Below are positions 16,181-24,432 of a DNA stretch of 64,000 nt, piece after piece; position 1 is the first letter of the stretch; each line of letters starts with the position of its first letter. The position numbers were made by a program, and so were the translations under genes. The notes beneath the pieces were generated by a model, which was not told where the DNA came from, did no database searches, and saw nothing but the letters and a program-made list of their open reading frames with translations. The DNA comes from Saccharothrix carnea. Its GTDB lineage: Bacteria > Actinomycetota > Actinomycetes > Mycobacteriales > Pseudonocardiaceae. Location: the NCBI RefSeq assembly GCF_003014735.1, contig NZ_PYAX01000005.1, positions 372,001 to 436,000 of the forward strand, written 5' to 3'.

Positions 16181-17440
16181 ATGGACGCCGTGCGGGACCT
16201 CCTGACCGAGCGCGCTGTGCTCGGACTCATCGCGACCCTGGCCGTTCTCGGCCTCTTCGTGATGCTGTGCCGTGCCCGCCGCGTCAGCACTTCGGTCGAG
16301 GACGCGGTGATGGACATGCTGCACCGCATGTCGAAGGCGTCGGCCGACCTGCGCGAGGGCCTGACCGAGGACGCGGCGAACAAGGCGACACCGCACCTGC
16401 GGGAGATGCTGAGGTGCGTCGCGGTCGGCATCACCGACCACGAGGGCACGCTGCTGTCCTGGGACGGCGGCGCCAACGACCACTACGAGTTCCTCCGCGC
16501 CTACATCGAGCGCGCCATCGGCGAGGGCCACAAGGAGCACGTCGAGCACCGAAAGCTGGACTGCGAGCTGCCCGGGCCGTGCTCGCTGCACAGCGCCGTG
16601 ATCGTGCCGCTGGTGGTGGAGGGCGACGTCGCCGGCACGCTGATCGTGGTCAGCGGGGTGGCGGGCAAGCGGCAGATCCGGATGGCCGAGGAGACCGCGC
16701 GGTTCGTCTCCACGCAGCTGGAGCTGGAAGTGCTGCAGAAGTCGCGGCAGGCGCTGGCGCAGGCCGAGGTCAGGGCGCTGCGGGCGCAGATCTCGCCGCA
16801 CTTCGTCTACAACGCGCTGAACACGATCTCGTCGCTGATCCGCACCGACCCGTCGCACGCGCGGGAGCTGCTGCAGGAGTTCGCCGAGTTCACCCGCTAC
16901 TCCTTCCGCACCGACGGCTTCTTCACCACGCTGGCCGACGAGCTGACCAACATCCACCGCTACCTGACCATCGAGCAGGCGCGGTACGGGTCGCGGCTGA
17001 ACGTGCGGCTGAAGATCGCGCCCGAGGTGCTGCAGGTCGTGCTGCCGTTCCTGGTGCTGCAGCCGTTGGTGGAGAACGCCGTCCGGCACGGCCTGGCGAA
17101 GAAGCCCGGCGGCGGCGAGCTGACGATCATCGCCGAGGACAACGGCGCGGAGGCGCTGATCTCGGTCGAGGACGACGGCGTCGGCATGGACCCGGACCGC
17201 CTCTTCGACGACCTCAAGGACGCCCACCAGACCGGCGCGCACGTCGGCCTGGGCAACATCAACCACCGGATGCGCGCGGTGTTCGGCGACGACTACGCGC
17301 TGGTCGTGGAGACCGCGCCGGACGCCGGCATGAAGATCATCCTCAAGATCCCGAAGTACCGGCCCGGCGTGCAGACGAACCTGCCGCTGGTGCCGCCGCG
17401 GCTGGAGGACACCGCCGAGCAGCCCGCCGTGAACGCCTGA
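16181..17440 (+). CDS. LytS-type sensor histidine kinase with GAF domain
   Basis: 419 residues from ATG 16181; no good ribosome site, so possibly a very short leader. One membrane helix at residues 11-30, a GAF-like sensory domain at about 70-180, the His_kinase (LytS/YehU) domain with phospho-acceptor His207 in ISPHFVYNAL, and the HATPase with N-box LVENAVRHGL and G-box DDGVGMD. The short N-terminus lacks the usual multi-span 5TM-LYT sensor. LytS-type kinases partner with LytTR response regulators; one is encoded 1.15 kb downstream (18595-19440). Given the two symporters that follow, it probably senses a small carboxylate or related nutrient (inference). Confidence 0.88.
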   Translation: MDAVRDLLTERAVLGLIATLAVLGLFVMLCRARRVSTSVEDAVMDMLHRMSKASADLREGLTEDAANKATPHLREMLRCVAVGITDHEGTLLSWDGGANDHYEFLRAYIERAIGEGHKEHVEHRKLDCELPGPCSLHSAVIVPLVVEGDVAGTLIVVSGVAGKRQIRMAEETARFVSTQLELEVLQKSRQALAQAEVRALRAQISPHFVYNALNTISSLIRTDPSHARELLQEFAEFTRYSFRTDGFFTTLADELTNIHRYLTIEQARYGSRLNVRLKIAPEVLQVVLPFLVLQPLVENAVRHGLAKKPGGGELTIIAEDNGAEALISVEDDGVGMDPDRLFDDLKDAHQTGAHVGLGNINHRMRAVFGDDYALVVETAPDAGMKIILKIPKYRPGVQTNLPLVPPRLEDTAEQPAVNA

Positions 17441-17445
17441 TCAGC

Positions 17446-17613
17446 TCACGCGGCGGCGATCGCCAGGACCGTCACCATCATGACCGCGCACACGCTCCAC
17501 GAGATCCACATCCAGTAGACGTGCATGGTGGTGGGACCGTCCGCATTCTTGCGGCCCCGGTCGTCCCACCACTCGACGTAGCGTTCGAGCCACCGGAACG
17601 GGTTGAACGTCAC
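17446..17613 (-). CDS. Small one-span membrane protein (55 aa)
   Basis: A 55-residue frame from GTG 17613 to TGA 17446, convergent with the lytS-type gene and divergent from the protease gene. It starts VTFNPFRWLERYVEWWDD, has a charged middle (RGRKNADGPTT) and one hydrophobic helix rich in Trp, Met and Val (VYWMWISWSVCAVMMVTVLAI). G/C at third positions is high in this frame. An amphipathic aromatic N-terminus followed by one span is typical of small membrane regulators. No family known; possibly translated from a short leader since only GAG precedes the start. Confidence 0.65.
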   Translation of the reverse strand: MTFNPFRWLERYVEWWDDRGRKNADGPTTMHVYWMWISWSVCAVMMVTVLAIAAA

Positions 17614-17666
17614 CGCTCGATGTTAGCCGTGTCACTCGACCCCCGTTGACACGTAAGGTCGAAGCC

Positions 17667-18533
17667 ATGAGCGTGACGGACAAGATCGCGGCCCGGCTGC
17701 CGAAGATCGTCAGCGAGCGGACCGAGCGCGGACCCGTGGTGGCCGCCGTCCGCCTGCACGGCGTGATCACGCCGACGCCGACGCCGATGGCCCGCAACAC
17801 CATCAGCATGCAGACCGTGGAGAGCGCGCTGACCCGCGCGTTCGAGCACGACCGGCTGGTCGCGGTCGCCCTGCTGATCAACTCGCCCGGCGGCGCGCCG
17901 ACGCAGTCCGCGCTGATCTCCGAGCGCATCCGCGAGCTGGCCGCCAAGAAGAAGGTGCCCGTCCTGGCGTTCTGCGAGGACCTGGCGGCCTCCGGCGGCT
18001 ACTGGCTGGCGTGCGCGGGCGACGAGGTCTACGCGCACGGCACGTCCCTGGTCGGCTCGATCGGCGTGGTCAGCGCGGGTTTCGGCCTCAACGGCCTGAT
18101 CGAGCGCTACGGCGTCGAGCGGCGCGTGCACACGGCGGGCGAGAACAAGGTGCGGCTGGACCCGTTCAGCCCGGAGAAGCCCGAGGACGTGGAGTGGCTC
18201 AAGGGCTTGCAGGCGCAGCTGCACGACCAGTTCGCCGACTGGGTCAAGGAACGCCGCGGCGCGAAGCTGAAGGCGACCGACGACGAGTTGTTCAACGGCG
18301 AGGTGTGGACCGGCGCGAAGGCGGTCGAGCTGGGTCTGGTCGACGGCCTCGGCACGCTGCGCGGCGTCGTCGCCAAGCGCTACCCGGACGCCGAGATCGC
18401 GGTCGCGGAGCCCCGCCGCCCCCTGCTGGCCCGTCTCGGACTCGCCGGTGCGACCACCCGATCGGGCGACTTCCTGGTGGAGGGGTTGGCGGCGTTGGAA
18501 GAGCGGGCGCGCTGGTCGCGATTCGGGTTGTGA
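17667..18533 (+). CDS. S49-family (SppA-like) serine protease
   Basis: 288 residues from ATG 17667. The S49 fold is clear: LLINSPGGAPTQSALISERI, then FCEDLAASGGYWLACAGDEV, then the nucleophile Ser131 in LVGSIGVVSAGFGL and the general base Lys161 in GENKVRLDPFSPEK, matching the Ser/Lys dyad of SppA. No N-terminal membrane helix, so it is a cytosolic or peripheral SppA, shorter than the E. coli protein and like the archaeal/Bacillus single-domain forms. The family degrades signal peptides and membrane-protein fragments. It sits between the two halves of a two-component system, 62 bp before the regulator gene. Confidence 0.88.
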   Translation: MSVTDKIAARLPKIVSERTERGPVVAAVRLHGVITPTPTPMARNTISMQTVESALTRAFEHDRLVAVALLINSPGGAPTQSALISERIRELAAKKKVPVLAFCEDLAASGGYWLACAGDEVYAHGTSLVGSIGVVSAGFGLNGLIERYGVERRVHTAGENKVRLDPFSPEKPEDVEWLKGLQAQLHDQFADWVKERRGAKLKATDDELFNGEVWTGAKAVELGLVDGLGTLRGVVAKRYPDAEIAVAEPRRPLLARLGLAGATTRSGDFLVEGLAALEERARWSRFGL

Positions 18534-18594
18534 CCCCACGCCCCGGTGGCCATCCGGCAACCGGCGTAGACAGCGACCCCACCGGGTCGGCAAG

Positions 18595-19440
18595 ATGCGC
18601 GGCACAGTGAGTACCCAGGACAACACCGGCCTCCTCGTTCTGGCGGTGGACGACGAGGCACCCGGTCTGAGCGAGATCAAGTACCTGCTCGAGAGCAGCC
18701 CGCACATTCGACGCGTGCTCACGGCCTTCGACGCGGCCGAGGCGCTGCGCATCCTCCGGGGTGACTACGACGTCGAGGTGATGGACCGCACCCGGGCGGG
18801 GCTGCCGCCGGTCGACGCCGTGTTCGCCGACATCAACATGCCCGGGTTGAGCGGCACGGACCTCGCGCGCGTGCTCGGCGCGTTCCGCCAGCCGCCGGCG
18901 TTGGTGTTCGTCACGGGTGTCGAGCACTCGGAGGCCGTGGTGGCGTTCGAGGTCGGCGCGCTGGACTTCGTGACCAAGCCGATCAACTCCGACCGGGTCA
19001 ACAAGGCGATCTCGCGGGTCGTCGACCGGGTCGCCGCGACACCGGCGGCCACCCCGGAGCCCGCCGCGGCGGAACCGCAGGACGACGAGGTGATCCCGGT
19101 CGAGCTGGGTGGCACCATCAAGCTCGTGCCGCGCGCGACCGTCCGCTACGTCGAGGCGCAGGGCGACTACGCTCGCCTGCACACCAACGACGGCGCGAGC
19201 CACCTGGTGCGCATCCCGTTGGCGCAGCTGGAAGAGCGCTGGGAGAACGCCGGGTTCGTCCGCATCCACCGGTCCTACCTGGTGGCGCTGCCGCTGGTGA
19301 CCGAGCTGAGGATGACGTCGAACGGGTACGCGGTGGTGATCGGCTCCGGCGAGGGCGCCAAGGAGCTGCCGGTGAGCCGCCGGCACACGCGTGAGCTGAA
19401 GGAGAGGATCGTGCGGCCCCCCAAGAGCAGTTGGGGATGA
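18595..19440 (+). CDS. LytTR-family response regulator
   Basis: 281 residues from ATG 18595 (a GTG at 18607 is also possible). Receiver domain at about 12-140 with VDDE and phospho-acceptor Asp79 in FADINMPG; an Ala/Pro linker; LytTR DNA-binding domain at about 170-275 (YVEAQGDYARLHTNDG, FVRIHRSYLVAL). LytTR proteins bind pairs of short direct repeats upstream of transport or virulence genes. The stop overlaps the next gene by 4 bp (ATGA), which links it directly to the symporter genes. Partner kinase most likely the LytS-type protein at 16181-17440. Confidence 0.92.
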   Translation: MRGTVSTQDNTGLLVLAVDDEAPGLSEIKYLLESSPHIRRVLTAFDAAEALRILRGDYDVEVMDRTRAGLPPVDAVFADINMPGLSGTDLARVLGAFRQPPALVFVTGVEHSEAVVAFEVGALDFVTKPINSDRVNKAISRVVDRVAATPAATPEPAAAEPQDDEVIPVELGGTIKLVPRATVRYVEAQGDYARLHTNDGASHLVRIPLAQLEERWENAGFVRIHRSYLVALPLVTELRMTSNGYAVVIGSGEGAKELPVSRRHTRELKERIVRPPKSSWG

Positions 19441-19877
19441 CCAAGCACTCCGGCCCCCCCGGGCAACCGGACCAGCCGCAGCCGGCCGAGCGCGACGCCT
19501 GGCTGTCGGTGTCGGCGCGCAAGAACCGCCGCCGGCGCGTCGTGCTGGCCGATCCGCGCGGGCGCGGGCGGGTGCTGCGCACGATCATCGAGCTGGAGGA
19601 GCAGACCAGCGTCGGCGAGAAGCTGATCCGCGACCTGATCCGCACCCAGCTGCGCACGGGACTGGCGCTGGGCGGCGGCACGTTGCTGCTGCTGGCGTCG
19701 CTGCCGCTGGTGTTCTACCTGCTGCCGTGGGTGGCGGAGGTCGAGCTCGTCGGCGTGCGGCTGCCGTGGCTGCTGCTGGGGCTGCTGCCGTTCCCGCTCT
19801 GCTACGGGGTCGGGTACGCGTACCGAAGACTCGCCGAGCGGCACGAGCACGACTTCGTGAGTTCGGTGGACCGGTGA
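19437..19877 (+). CDS. Two-span membrane partner of the first symporter
   Basis: 146 residues from ATG 19437, overlapping the regulator stop. About 70 residues of basic, Pro/Gln-rich cytosolic sequence precede two helices (LALGGGTLLLLASLPLVFYLL and LPWLLLGLLPFPLCYGVGYAY). Placement is exactly that of the DUF485 subunit in the second symporter pair (22054-22404) and in acetate-permease operons, and the topology matches, though sequence is diverged. Its last codon overlaps the symporter start (GTGA). Probable accessory subunit. Confidence 0.7.
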   Translation: MTKHSGPPGQPDQPQPAERDAWLSVSARKNRRRRVVLADPRGRGRVLRTIIELEEQTSVGEKLIRDLIRTQLRTGLALGGGTLLLLASLPLVFYLLPWVAEVELVGVRLPWLLLGLLPFPLCYGVGYAYRRLAERHEHDFVSSVDR

Positions 19878-21682
19878 TCGACAACCCGTGGAGCCTGGTG
19901 CTCGTCGGCGTGATGGCGGTGCTGACGTTCTCGTTGGGCTACGTGGGTTCCCGCCGCGCGAACACGACGCCGGACTTCCTGGTGGCCCGCCGCGGCGTGC
20001 CGGCGACCCGCAACGCCGCCGCGATCTCCGGCGAGTACCTGTCCGCCGCGTCGTTCCTGGGTGTCGCGGGGCTGGTGCTCAAGGACGGCGTCGACGCACT
20101 GTGGTACCCGATCGGCTTCACCGCGGGGTACCTGGCGATGATGCTGTTCGTGGCCGCGCCGCTGCGGCGGTCCGGCGCCTACACGCTGCCGGACTTCGCC
20201 GAGGCCCGGCTCGGCCCGTCGAACCTGCGGAAGTTCTGCACGTTCTTCGTGATCTGCATCGGCGTGCTGTACCTGGTGCCGCAGCTGCAGTCGGCCGGGT
20301 TGACGCTGCACACGATCACCGGCCTGCCCGCGTGGCTCGGCGGCGCGGCGGTGACCGTGATCGTGGTGGTGAACGTGCTCGGCGGTGGGATGCGCGCGAT
20401 CACGCTGGTGCAGGCGTTCCAGTACTGGGGCAAGCTGTTCGCGATCGCCGCGCCGACGTTCGTGCTGTTCACGTTGTTCCTGGCCGGGCCGGGCAACGGG
20501 GCGCAGCCGGTGGACGCCTCGGGTGTGCTGCGGTTCCCCGAGGACGTCGAGGTGACCACGGTCGACCCGGTGCGGGTGCGCGTCGACGTGGCGCTGCGGC
20601 TGTCCGCGACCGGCGTGGTGAACGGCGCGCCCGCGGACGGCCCGGTGTACTGGACGCCCGGCCTGCACGAGGTGGGCGCGGACACCAAGCTGCGGTTCCC
20701 CGCCGGTGCGCCGGTGCCGGTGGTCGAGGGTTCGCCGACGTCGAACCACGACTGGCTGCGCCCGCAGACCGAGGGGCTGTCGGGGCTGTTCGAGACGTAC
20801 TCGCTGATCTTCGCGACGTTCCTGGGCACGATGGGGCTGCCGCACGTGCTGGTGCGGTTCTACACCAACCCGGACGGGCGGGCGGCGCGGCGCACGGCGT
20901 TGCACGTGCTGTACCTGCTGGGGTTGTTCTACGTCTTCCCGACCGTGCTGGGCGTCATCTCGCGCCAGTACCTGCCGCAGCTGCTGGTGACGGGGAAGAC
21001 GGACGCGGCGGTGCTGCTGCTGCCGGCCACGATGCAGCCGAACCTGCTGGGGCAGGTGCTGGGCGCGGTGGTGGCGGCGGGCGCGTTCGCGGCGTTCCTG
21101 TCCACGTCGTCGGGCCTGCTGGTGTCGGTGGCCGGGGTGGTGTCCACGGACATCCTGCCGGGCAAGGTGCGCGACTTCCGGTGGGCGACGGTGCTGACGG
21201 GCGCGGTGGCGATCGGGTTGGCGATGCTGCTGCCGCGGGCGGACGCGTCGTTGACGGTGGCGATGTCGTTCGCGTTGGCGGCGTCCACGTTCTGCCCGTT
21301 GTTGTTGTTGGGCATCTGGTGGCGTGGGCTGACGTGGGTCGGCGCGATGGCCGGTCTCGTCGTCGGCGGCGGGCTGGTGATCGGCGCGCAGGTGATCACG
21401 GTGGTGAGCTCGTACACCGGGAAGTGGGCGCCGTCTGTGCTGTCGCAGCCGGCACTGGTGACCGTGCCGGTGGCGTTCCTGACCATGGTGATGATCAGCA
21501 GGCTGACCGCGCGCCGCAAGCCCGACGACGTGAACCAGATCCTGCTGCGGCTGCACGCGCCGGACCCGCTCGGCTTCATGCGCGACCGGGACGTGCAGCG
21601 GTTCGGCACGGCCGAGGAGAAGGCCGGTGCGGCGGACCGCGGCCGGGGCGACGGCGGACCCCCGCCCACCGGGAAGCTGTGA
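19874..21682 (+). CDS. Sodium:solute symporter (SSS family), ActP-like paralogue 1
   Basis: 602 residues from GTG 19874. About 13 membrane helices; SSS signature features include PDFLVARRGVPATRNAAAISGEYLSAASFLG, the Ala-Ser-Ala Na+ site region and GMRAITLVQAFQYWGKL. A 110-residue insert between helices at about 210-310 (extracytoplasmic, charged) is unlike the second symporter and longer than usual. C-terminal cytosolic tail of about 60 residues. Family members carry acetate, propionate, pyruvate, proline or sugars with sodium or protons; the ActP/MctC branch is the nearest by sequence feel. Co-translated with its partner protein and the LytTR regulator. Confidence 0.88.
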   Translation: MIDNPWSLVLVGVMAVLTFSLGYVGSRRANTTPDFLVARRGVPATRNAAAISGEYLSAASFLGVAGLVLKDGVDALWYPIGFTAGYLAMMLFVAAPLRRSGAYTLPDFAEARLGPSNLRKFCTFFVICIGVLYLVPQLQSAGLTLHTITGLPAWLGGAAVTVIVVVNVLGGGMRAITLVQAFQYWGKLFAIAAPTFVLFTLFLAGPGNGAQPVDASGVLRFPEDVEVTTVDPVRVRVDVALRLSATGVVNGAPADGPVYWTPGLHEVGADTKLRFPAGAPVPVVEGSPTSNHDWLRPQTEGLSGLFETYSLIFATFLGTMGLPHVLVRFYTNPDGRAARRTALHVLYLLGLFYVFPTVLGVISRQYLPQLLVTGKTDAAVLLLPATMQPNLLGQVLGAVVAAGAFAAFLSTSSGLLVSVAGVVSTDILPGKVRDFRWATVLTGAVAIGLAMLLPRADASLTVAMSFALAASTFCPLLLLGIWWRGLTWVGAMAGLVVGGGLVIGAQVITVVSSYTGKWAPSVLSQPALVTVPVAFLTMVMISRLTARRKPDDVNQILLRLHAPDPLGFMRDRDVQRFGTAEEKAGAADRGRGDGGPPPTGKL

Positions 21683-22053
21683 AGTGCGTCACAGCCGGGT
21701 TTGAGCTTCGAGGCGTGGGCTAGGCCTGGGTACGAGCTCGCGTCACGTGCTGTCCCCGCGATGACCTGCGCGGTACCCGTTCGGCCTCATGGCCTGTGGC
21801 TGAGAGTGCGCATAGGTCTCAATCAGGTGAAGATAACCACACCGATCCGGTTATCGGTGACTTCGATCACCCGAGTGGCACTTCGTCTCAGCATTACTAC
21901 CGCTCATCGCATCACTCGACTGTTGAGCGCAAGGTCACACGAAAGGTCTTTCAGGCGTGAGCCAGGTCTCCCTACGGTGCACCGCGTATCAGGAACGCAC
22001 CAGGAGGCCTTACGTGCCGTTCACACCGTCGTCAAGTACGCGAGGAGGGGACC
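21683..22053. promoter_or_regulatory. Upstream regulatory region of second symporter pair
   Basis: 371 bp without a gene, visibly richer in A/T than its surroundings between 21820 and 21960. It holds a GTGA-N6-TCAC palindrome (21857-21870) and ends with GAGGAGGGG, the ribosome site of the DUF485 gene. It is the natural place for LytTR repeats, but I could not pick out a convincing pair by eye. Confidence 0.6.
21857..21870. promoter_or_regulatory. Crp/GlxR-like operator
   Basis: GTGA, six bases, TCAC, a perfect dyad core of the Crp/GlxR consensus TGTGA-N6-TCACA; the outermost bases are G and C. It lies about 185 bp before the DUF485/symporter start. Confidence 0.5.
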
Positions 22054-22404
22054 GTGAGCACCTCTGAGCAGCACTCCCCAGCCGACGCCCAGGGCAACCA
22101 CAACTGGGTGGATGTGCAGAACACCCCCGACTTCCGCGAGTTGCGGCGTCGTCTGCGCACGTTCGTCTTCCCCATGGCCGGGCTCTTCCTGGCGTGGTAC
22201 CTGCTGTACGTCCTGCTCGCCGACTACGCCCACGGGTTCATGTCGACGAAGGTCTTCGGCAACATCAACGTCGGCCTGATCCTCGGGCTGCTGCAGTTCG
22301 TGTCCACGTTCGTCATCACGACGCTGTACGTGCGCCACGCGAACAAGAAACTCGACCCCCTGGCGGAGAAGCTCCGCAACGAGCTCGAAGGGGGGCAGGC
22401 GTGA
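22054..22404 (+). CDS. DUF485 family symporter-associated membrane protein
   Basis: 116 residues from GTG 22054 with a strong ribosome site. DUF485 pattern: NTPDFRELRRRLRTFVFPMAGLFLAWYLLYVLLADYA, the invariant Phe-Pro region, FMSTKVFGNINVGLILGLLQFVSTFVITTLYVRHANKKLDPLA. Two helices. DUF485 (YjcH-type) proteins are always found with acetate-type SSS symporters and are presumed subunits. Its stop overlaps the symporter start (GTGA). Confidence 0.92.
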   Translation: MSTSEQHSPADAQGNHNWVDVQNTPDFRELRRRLRTFVFPMAGLFLAWYLLYVLLADYAHGFMSTKVFGNINVGLILGLLQFVSTFVITTLYVRHANKKLDPLAEKLRNELEGGQA

Positions 22405-23987
22405 ACGGCAACGCACTGCTCAACATCGGCATCTTCGGCATCTTCGTCGCCGCCACCCTGGTCGTCGTCATCCGGGCCAGCCGCAACACCAAGACGGCCG
22501 CCGACTACCTCGCCGCGGGCCGGTCGTTCACCGGTCCCCAGAACGGCGTCGCGATCGCGGGCGACTACCTGTCCGCCGCGTCGTTCCTCGGCATCGCGGG
22601 CGCGATCGCGCTCAACGGCTACGACGGCTTCCTGTACTCGATCGGCTTCCTGGTCGCGTGGCTGATCGCGTTGCTGCTGGTCGCCGAGCTGCTGCGGAAC
22701 ACCGGCAAGTACACGATGGGCGACGTGCTGAGCTTCCGCATGCGCCAGCGCCCGGTGCGCGCGGCGGCGGCGACGTCGACCATGGCCGTGTCGTTCTTCT
22801 ACCTGCTGGCGCAGATGGCGGGCGCGGGCGGCCTGGTCGCCCTGCTGCTCAACATCACCGGCAAGTTCGGCCAGGCGATCGTGATCGCGGTGGTCGGCGC
22901 GCTGATGATCGCCTACGTGCTCATCGGCGGCATGAAGGGCACCACCTGGGTGCAGATCATCAAGGCCGTGCTGCTGATCGTCGGCGCCGGCGTGATGACG
23001 CTGTGGGTGCTGGCCAAGTTCGGCCTGAACCTGTCCAGCCTGCTCGGCTCGGCCGTGGAGAACGCGCCGAAGGCCGGCGAGAAGCTGCTCGGCCCGGGCC
23101 TGCAGTACGGCGCCACCGGCACGTCGAAGCTGGACTTCCTGTCGCTGGCCCTCGCGCTGGTGCTCGGCACGGCCGGTCTGCCGCACATCCTGATGCGCTT
23201 CTACACCGTGCCGACCGCGAAGGAAGCCCGCCGCTCGGTGGTCTGGGCGATCTGGCTGATCGGCCTGTTCTACCTGTTCACGCTGGTCCTGGGCTACGGC
23301 GCGGCGGCGTTGGTGGGTCCGGACAAGATCAGGGCGGCTCCGGGTGGGGCCAACTCGGCGGCTCCGCTGCTCGCCGAGGCGCTCGGTGGTCCGCTGCTGC
23401 TGGGCCTGATCGCGGCGGTCGCGTTCGCCACGATCCTCGCCGTGGTGGCGGGTCTGACGATCACCGCGTCGGCGTCGTTCGCGCACGACATCTACGCCAA
23501 CATCATCAAGAAGGGTGAGGCGGAGGACAAGGACGCCGAGGTGAAGGTGGCGCGGCGCACGGCCATCGTGATCGGCATCGTGTCGATCCTCGGCGGTATC
23601 GCGGCCAACGGCCAGAACATCGCGTTCCTGGTGGCGCTGGCGTTCGCGGTGGCGGCGTCGGCGAACCTGCCGACCATCCTGTACTCGCTGTTCTGGAAGC
23701 GGTTCAACACCTCCGGCGCGCTGTGGAGCATCTACGGCGGTCTGGTGGTGACGATCACGCTGATCGTGCTGTCGCCGGCGGTGTCGGGCAAGCCGACCTC
23801 GATGTTCAAGAACGTCGACTTCGCGCTGTTCCCGCTGTCGAACCCGGGCATCGTGTCGATCCCGGTGGCGTTCCTGCTCGGCTACCTCGGCACCGTGCTG
23901 TCGAAGGAGAACGACAAGGCCAAGTACGCGGAGATGGAGGTGCGCGCCCTCACCGGCGTCGGCGCCGAGAAGGCGACCGTCCACTAG
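22401..23987 (+). CDS. Sodium:solute symporter, cation/acetate ActP-MctC type
   Basis: 528 residues from GTG 22401. Thirteen or so helices with motifs typical of ActP/MctC: TAADYLAAGRSFTGPQNGVAIAGDYLSAASFLGI, KYTMGDVLSFRMRQRPVR, GGMKGTTWVQIIKAVLLI, GLPHILMRFYTVPTAKEARRSVVWA. Members take up acetate, propionate or pyruvate with a cation. It shares an operon with DUF485 and lies behind a Crp-like site, which fits control by carbon status. A hairpin terminator follows. Confidence 0.93.
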   Translation: MNGNALLNIGIFGIFVAATLVVVIRASRNTKTAADYLAAGRSFTGPQNGVAIAGDYLSAASFLGIAGAIALNGYDGFLYSIGFLVAWLIALLLVAELLRNTGKYTMGDVLSFRMRQRPVRAAAATSTMAVSFFYLLAQMAGAGGLVALLLNITGKFGQAIVIAVVGALMIAYVLIGGMKGTTWVQIIKAVLLIVGAGVMTLWVLAKFGLNLSSLLGSAVENAPKAGEKLLGPGLQYGATGTSKLDFLSLALALVLGTAGLPHILMRFYTVPTAKEARRSVVWAIWLIGLFYLFTLVLGYGAAALVGPDKIRAAPGGANSAAPLLAEALGGPLLLGLIAAVAFATILAVVAGLTITASASFAHDIYANIIKKGEAEDKDAEVKVARRTAIVIGIVSILGGIAANGQNIAFLVALAFAVAASANLPTILYSLFWKRFNTSGALWSIYGGLVVTITLIVLSPAVSGKPTSMFKNVDFALFPLSNPGIVSIPVAFLLGYLGTVLSKENDKAKYAEMEVRALTGVGAEKATVH

Positions 23988-24012
23988 TCGCCGCCGTTCC
24001 CGCTGGACACCG

Positions 24013-24048
24013 CGCCGGCCGTCATCCTTTCGGGGAAGACGGCCGGCG
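24013..24048 (+). terminator. Hairpin terminator after symporter operon
   Basis: Perfect 11-bp inverted repeat (CGCCGGCCGTC / GACGGCCGGCG) with a 14-nt loop, 26 bp after the symporter stop, followed by TGCTCCTT. Confidence 0.7.
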
Positions 24049-24092
24049 TGCTCCTTATCCCCGGTTTATAAGCGCCGTGGCAGCATGGACCC

Positions 24093-24431
24093 GTGACCGT
24101 TCCCAGCGTTGAAGTGTCCGAGGTGCCGGCCGAGCTGCCGGAGGGCAAGGTCCTGCTCGACGTGCGCGAGGCCGACGAGTGGCAGGCCGGCCACGCGCCC
24201 GGTGCGTTGCACATCCCGATGAGCGAGCTGGCGGGCAGGCTCGAAGAGCTGCCGGGCGACTCCGAGTTCTACGTGGTGTGCCGCGCCGGTGGCCGTTCCG
24301 CGCGGGTCACCCAGTACCTCAACGCCAACGGCTGGGAGGCGACCAACGTCGACGGCGGCATGCAGGTGTGGGCCGCGTCGGGTCGCCCGCTGGTCGGTGA
24401 GGTCGACGGCGCGGAGCCCGAGGTCATCTGA
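24093..24431 (+). CDS. Rhodanese-like single-domain protein
   Basis: 112 residues from GTG 24093. Single rhodanese domain: VLLDVREADEWQAGHAPGALHIPMSEL, then the active-site loop with Cys in YVVCRAGGRSARV, and GWEATNVDGGMQVW. The six-residue active loop CRAGGRS is typical of sulfurtransferases that bind a persulfide. Cytosolic. One base separates it from the DUF4328 gene, so the two are probably one transcript. Confidence 0.93.
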   Translation: MTVPSVEVSEVPAELPEGKVLLDVREADEWQAGHAPGALHIPMSELAGRLEELPGDSEFYVVCRAGGRSARVTQYLNANGWEATNVDGGMQVWAASGRPLVGEVDGAEPEVI

Positions 24432-24432
24432 C

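Noticed and set aside
17646..17651. TTGACA as -35 box of the S49 protease gene
   Set aside because: It is only 21 bp before the ATG, so a -10 would fall inside the gene.
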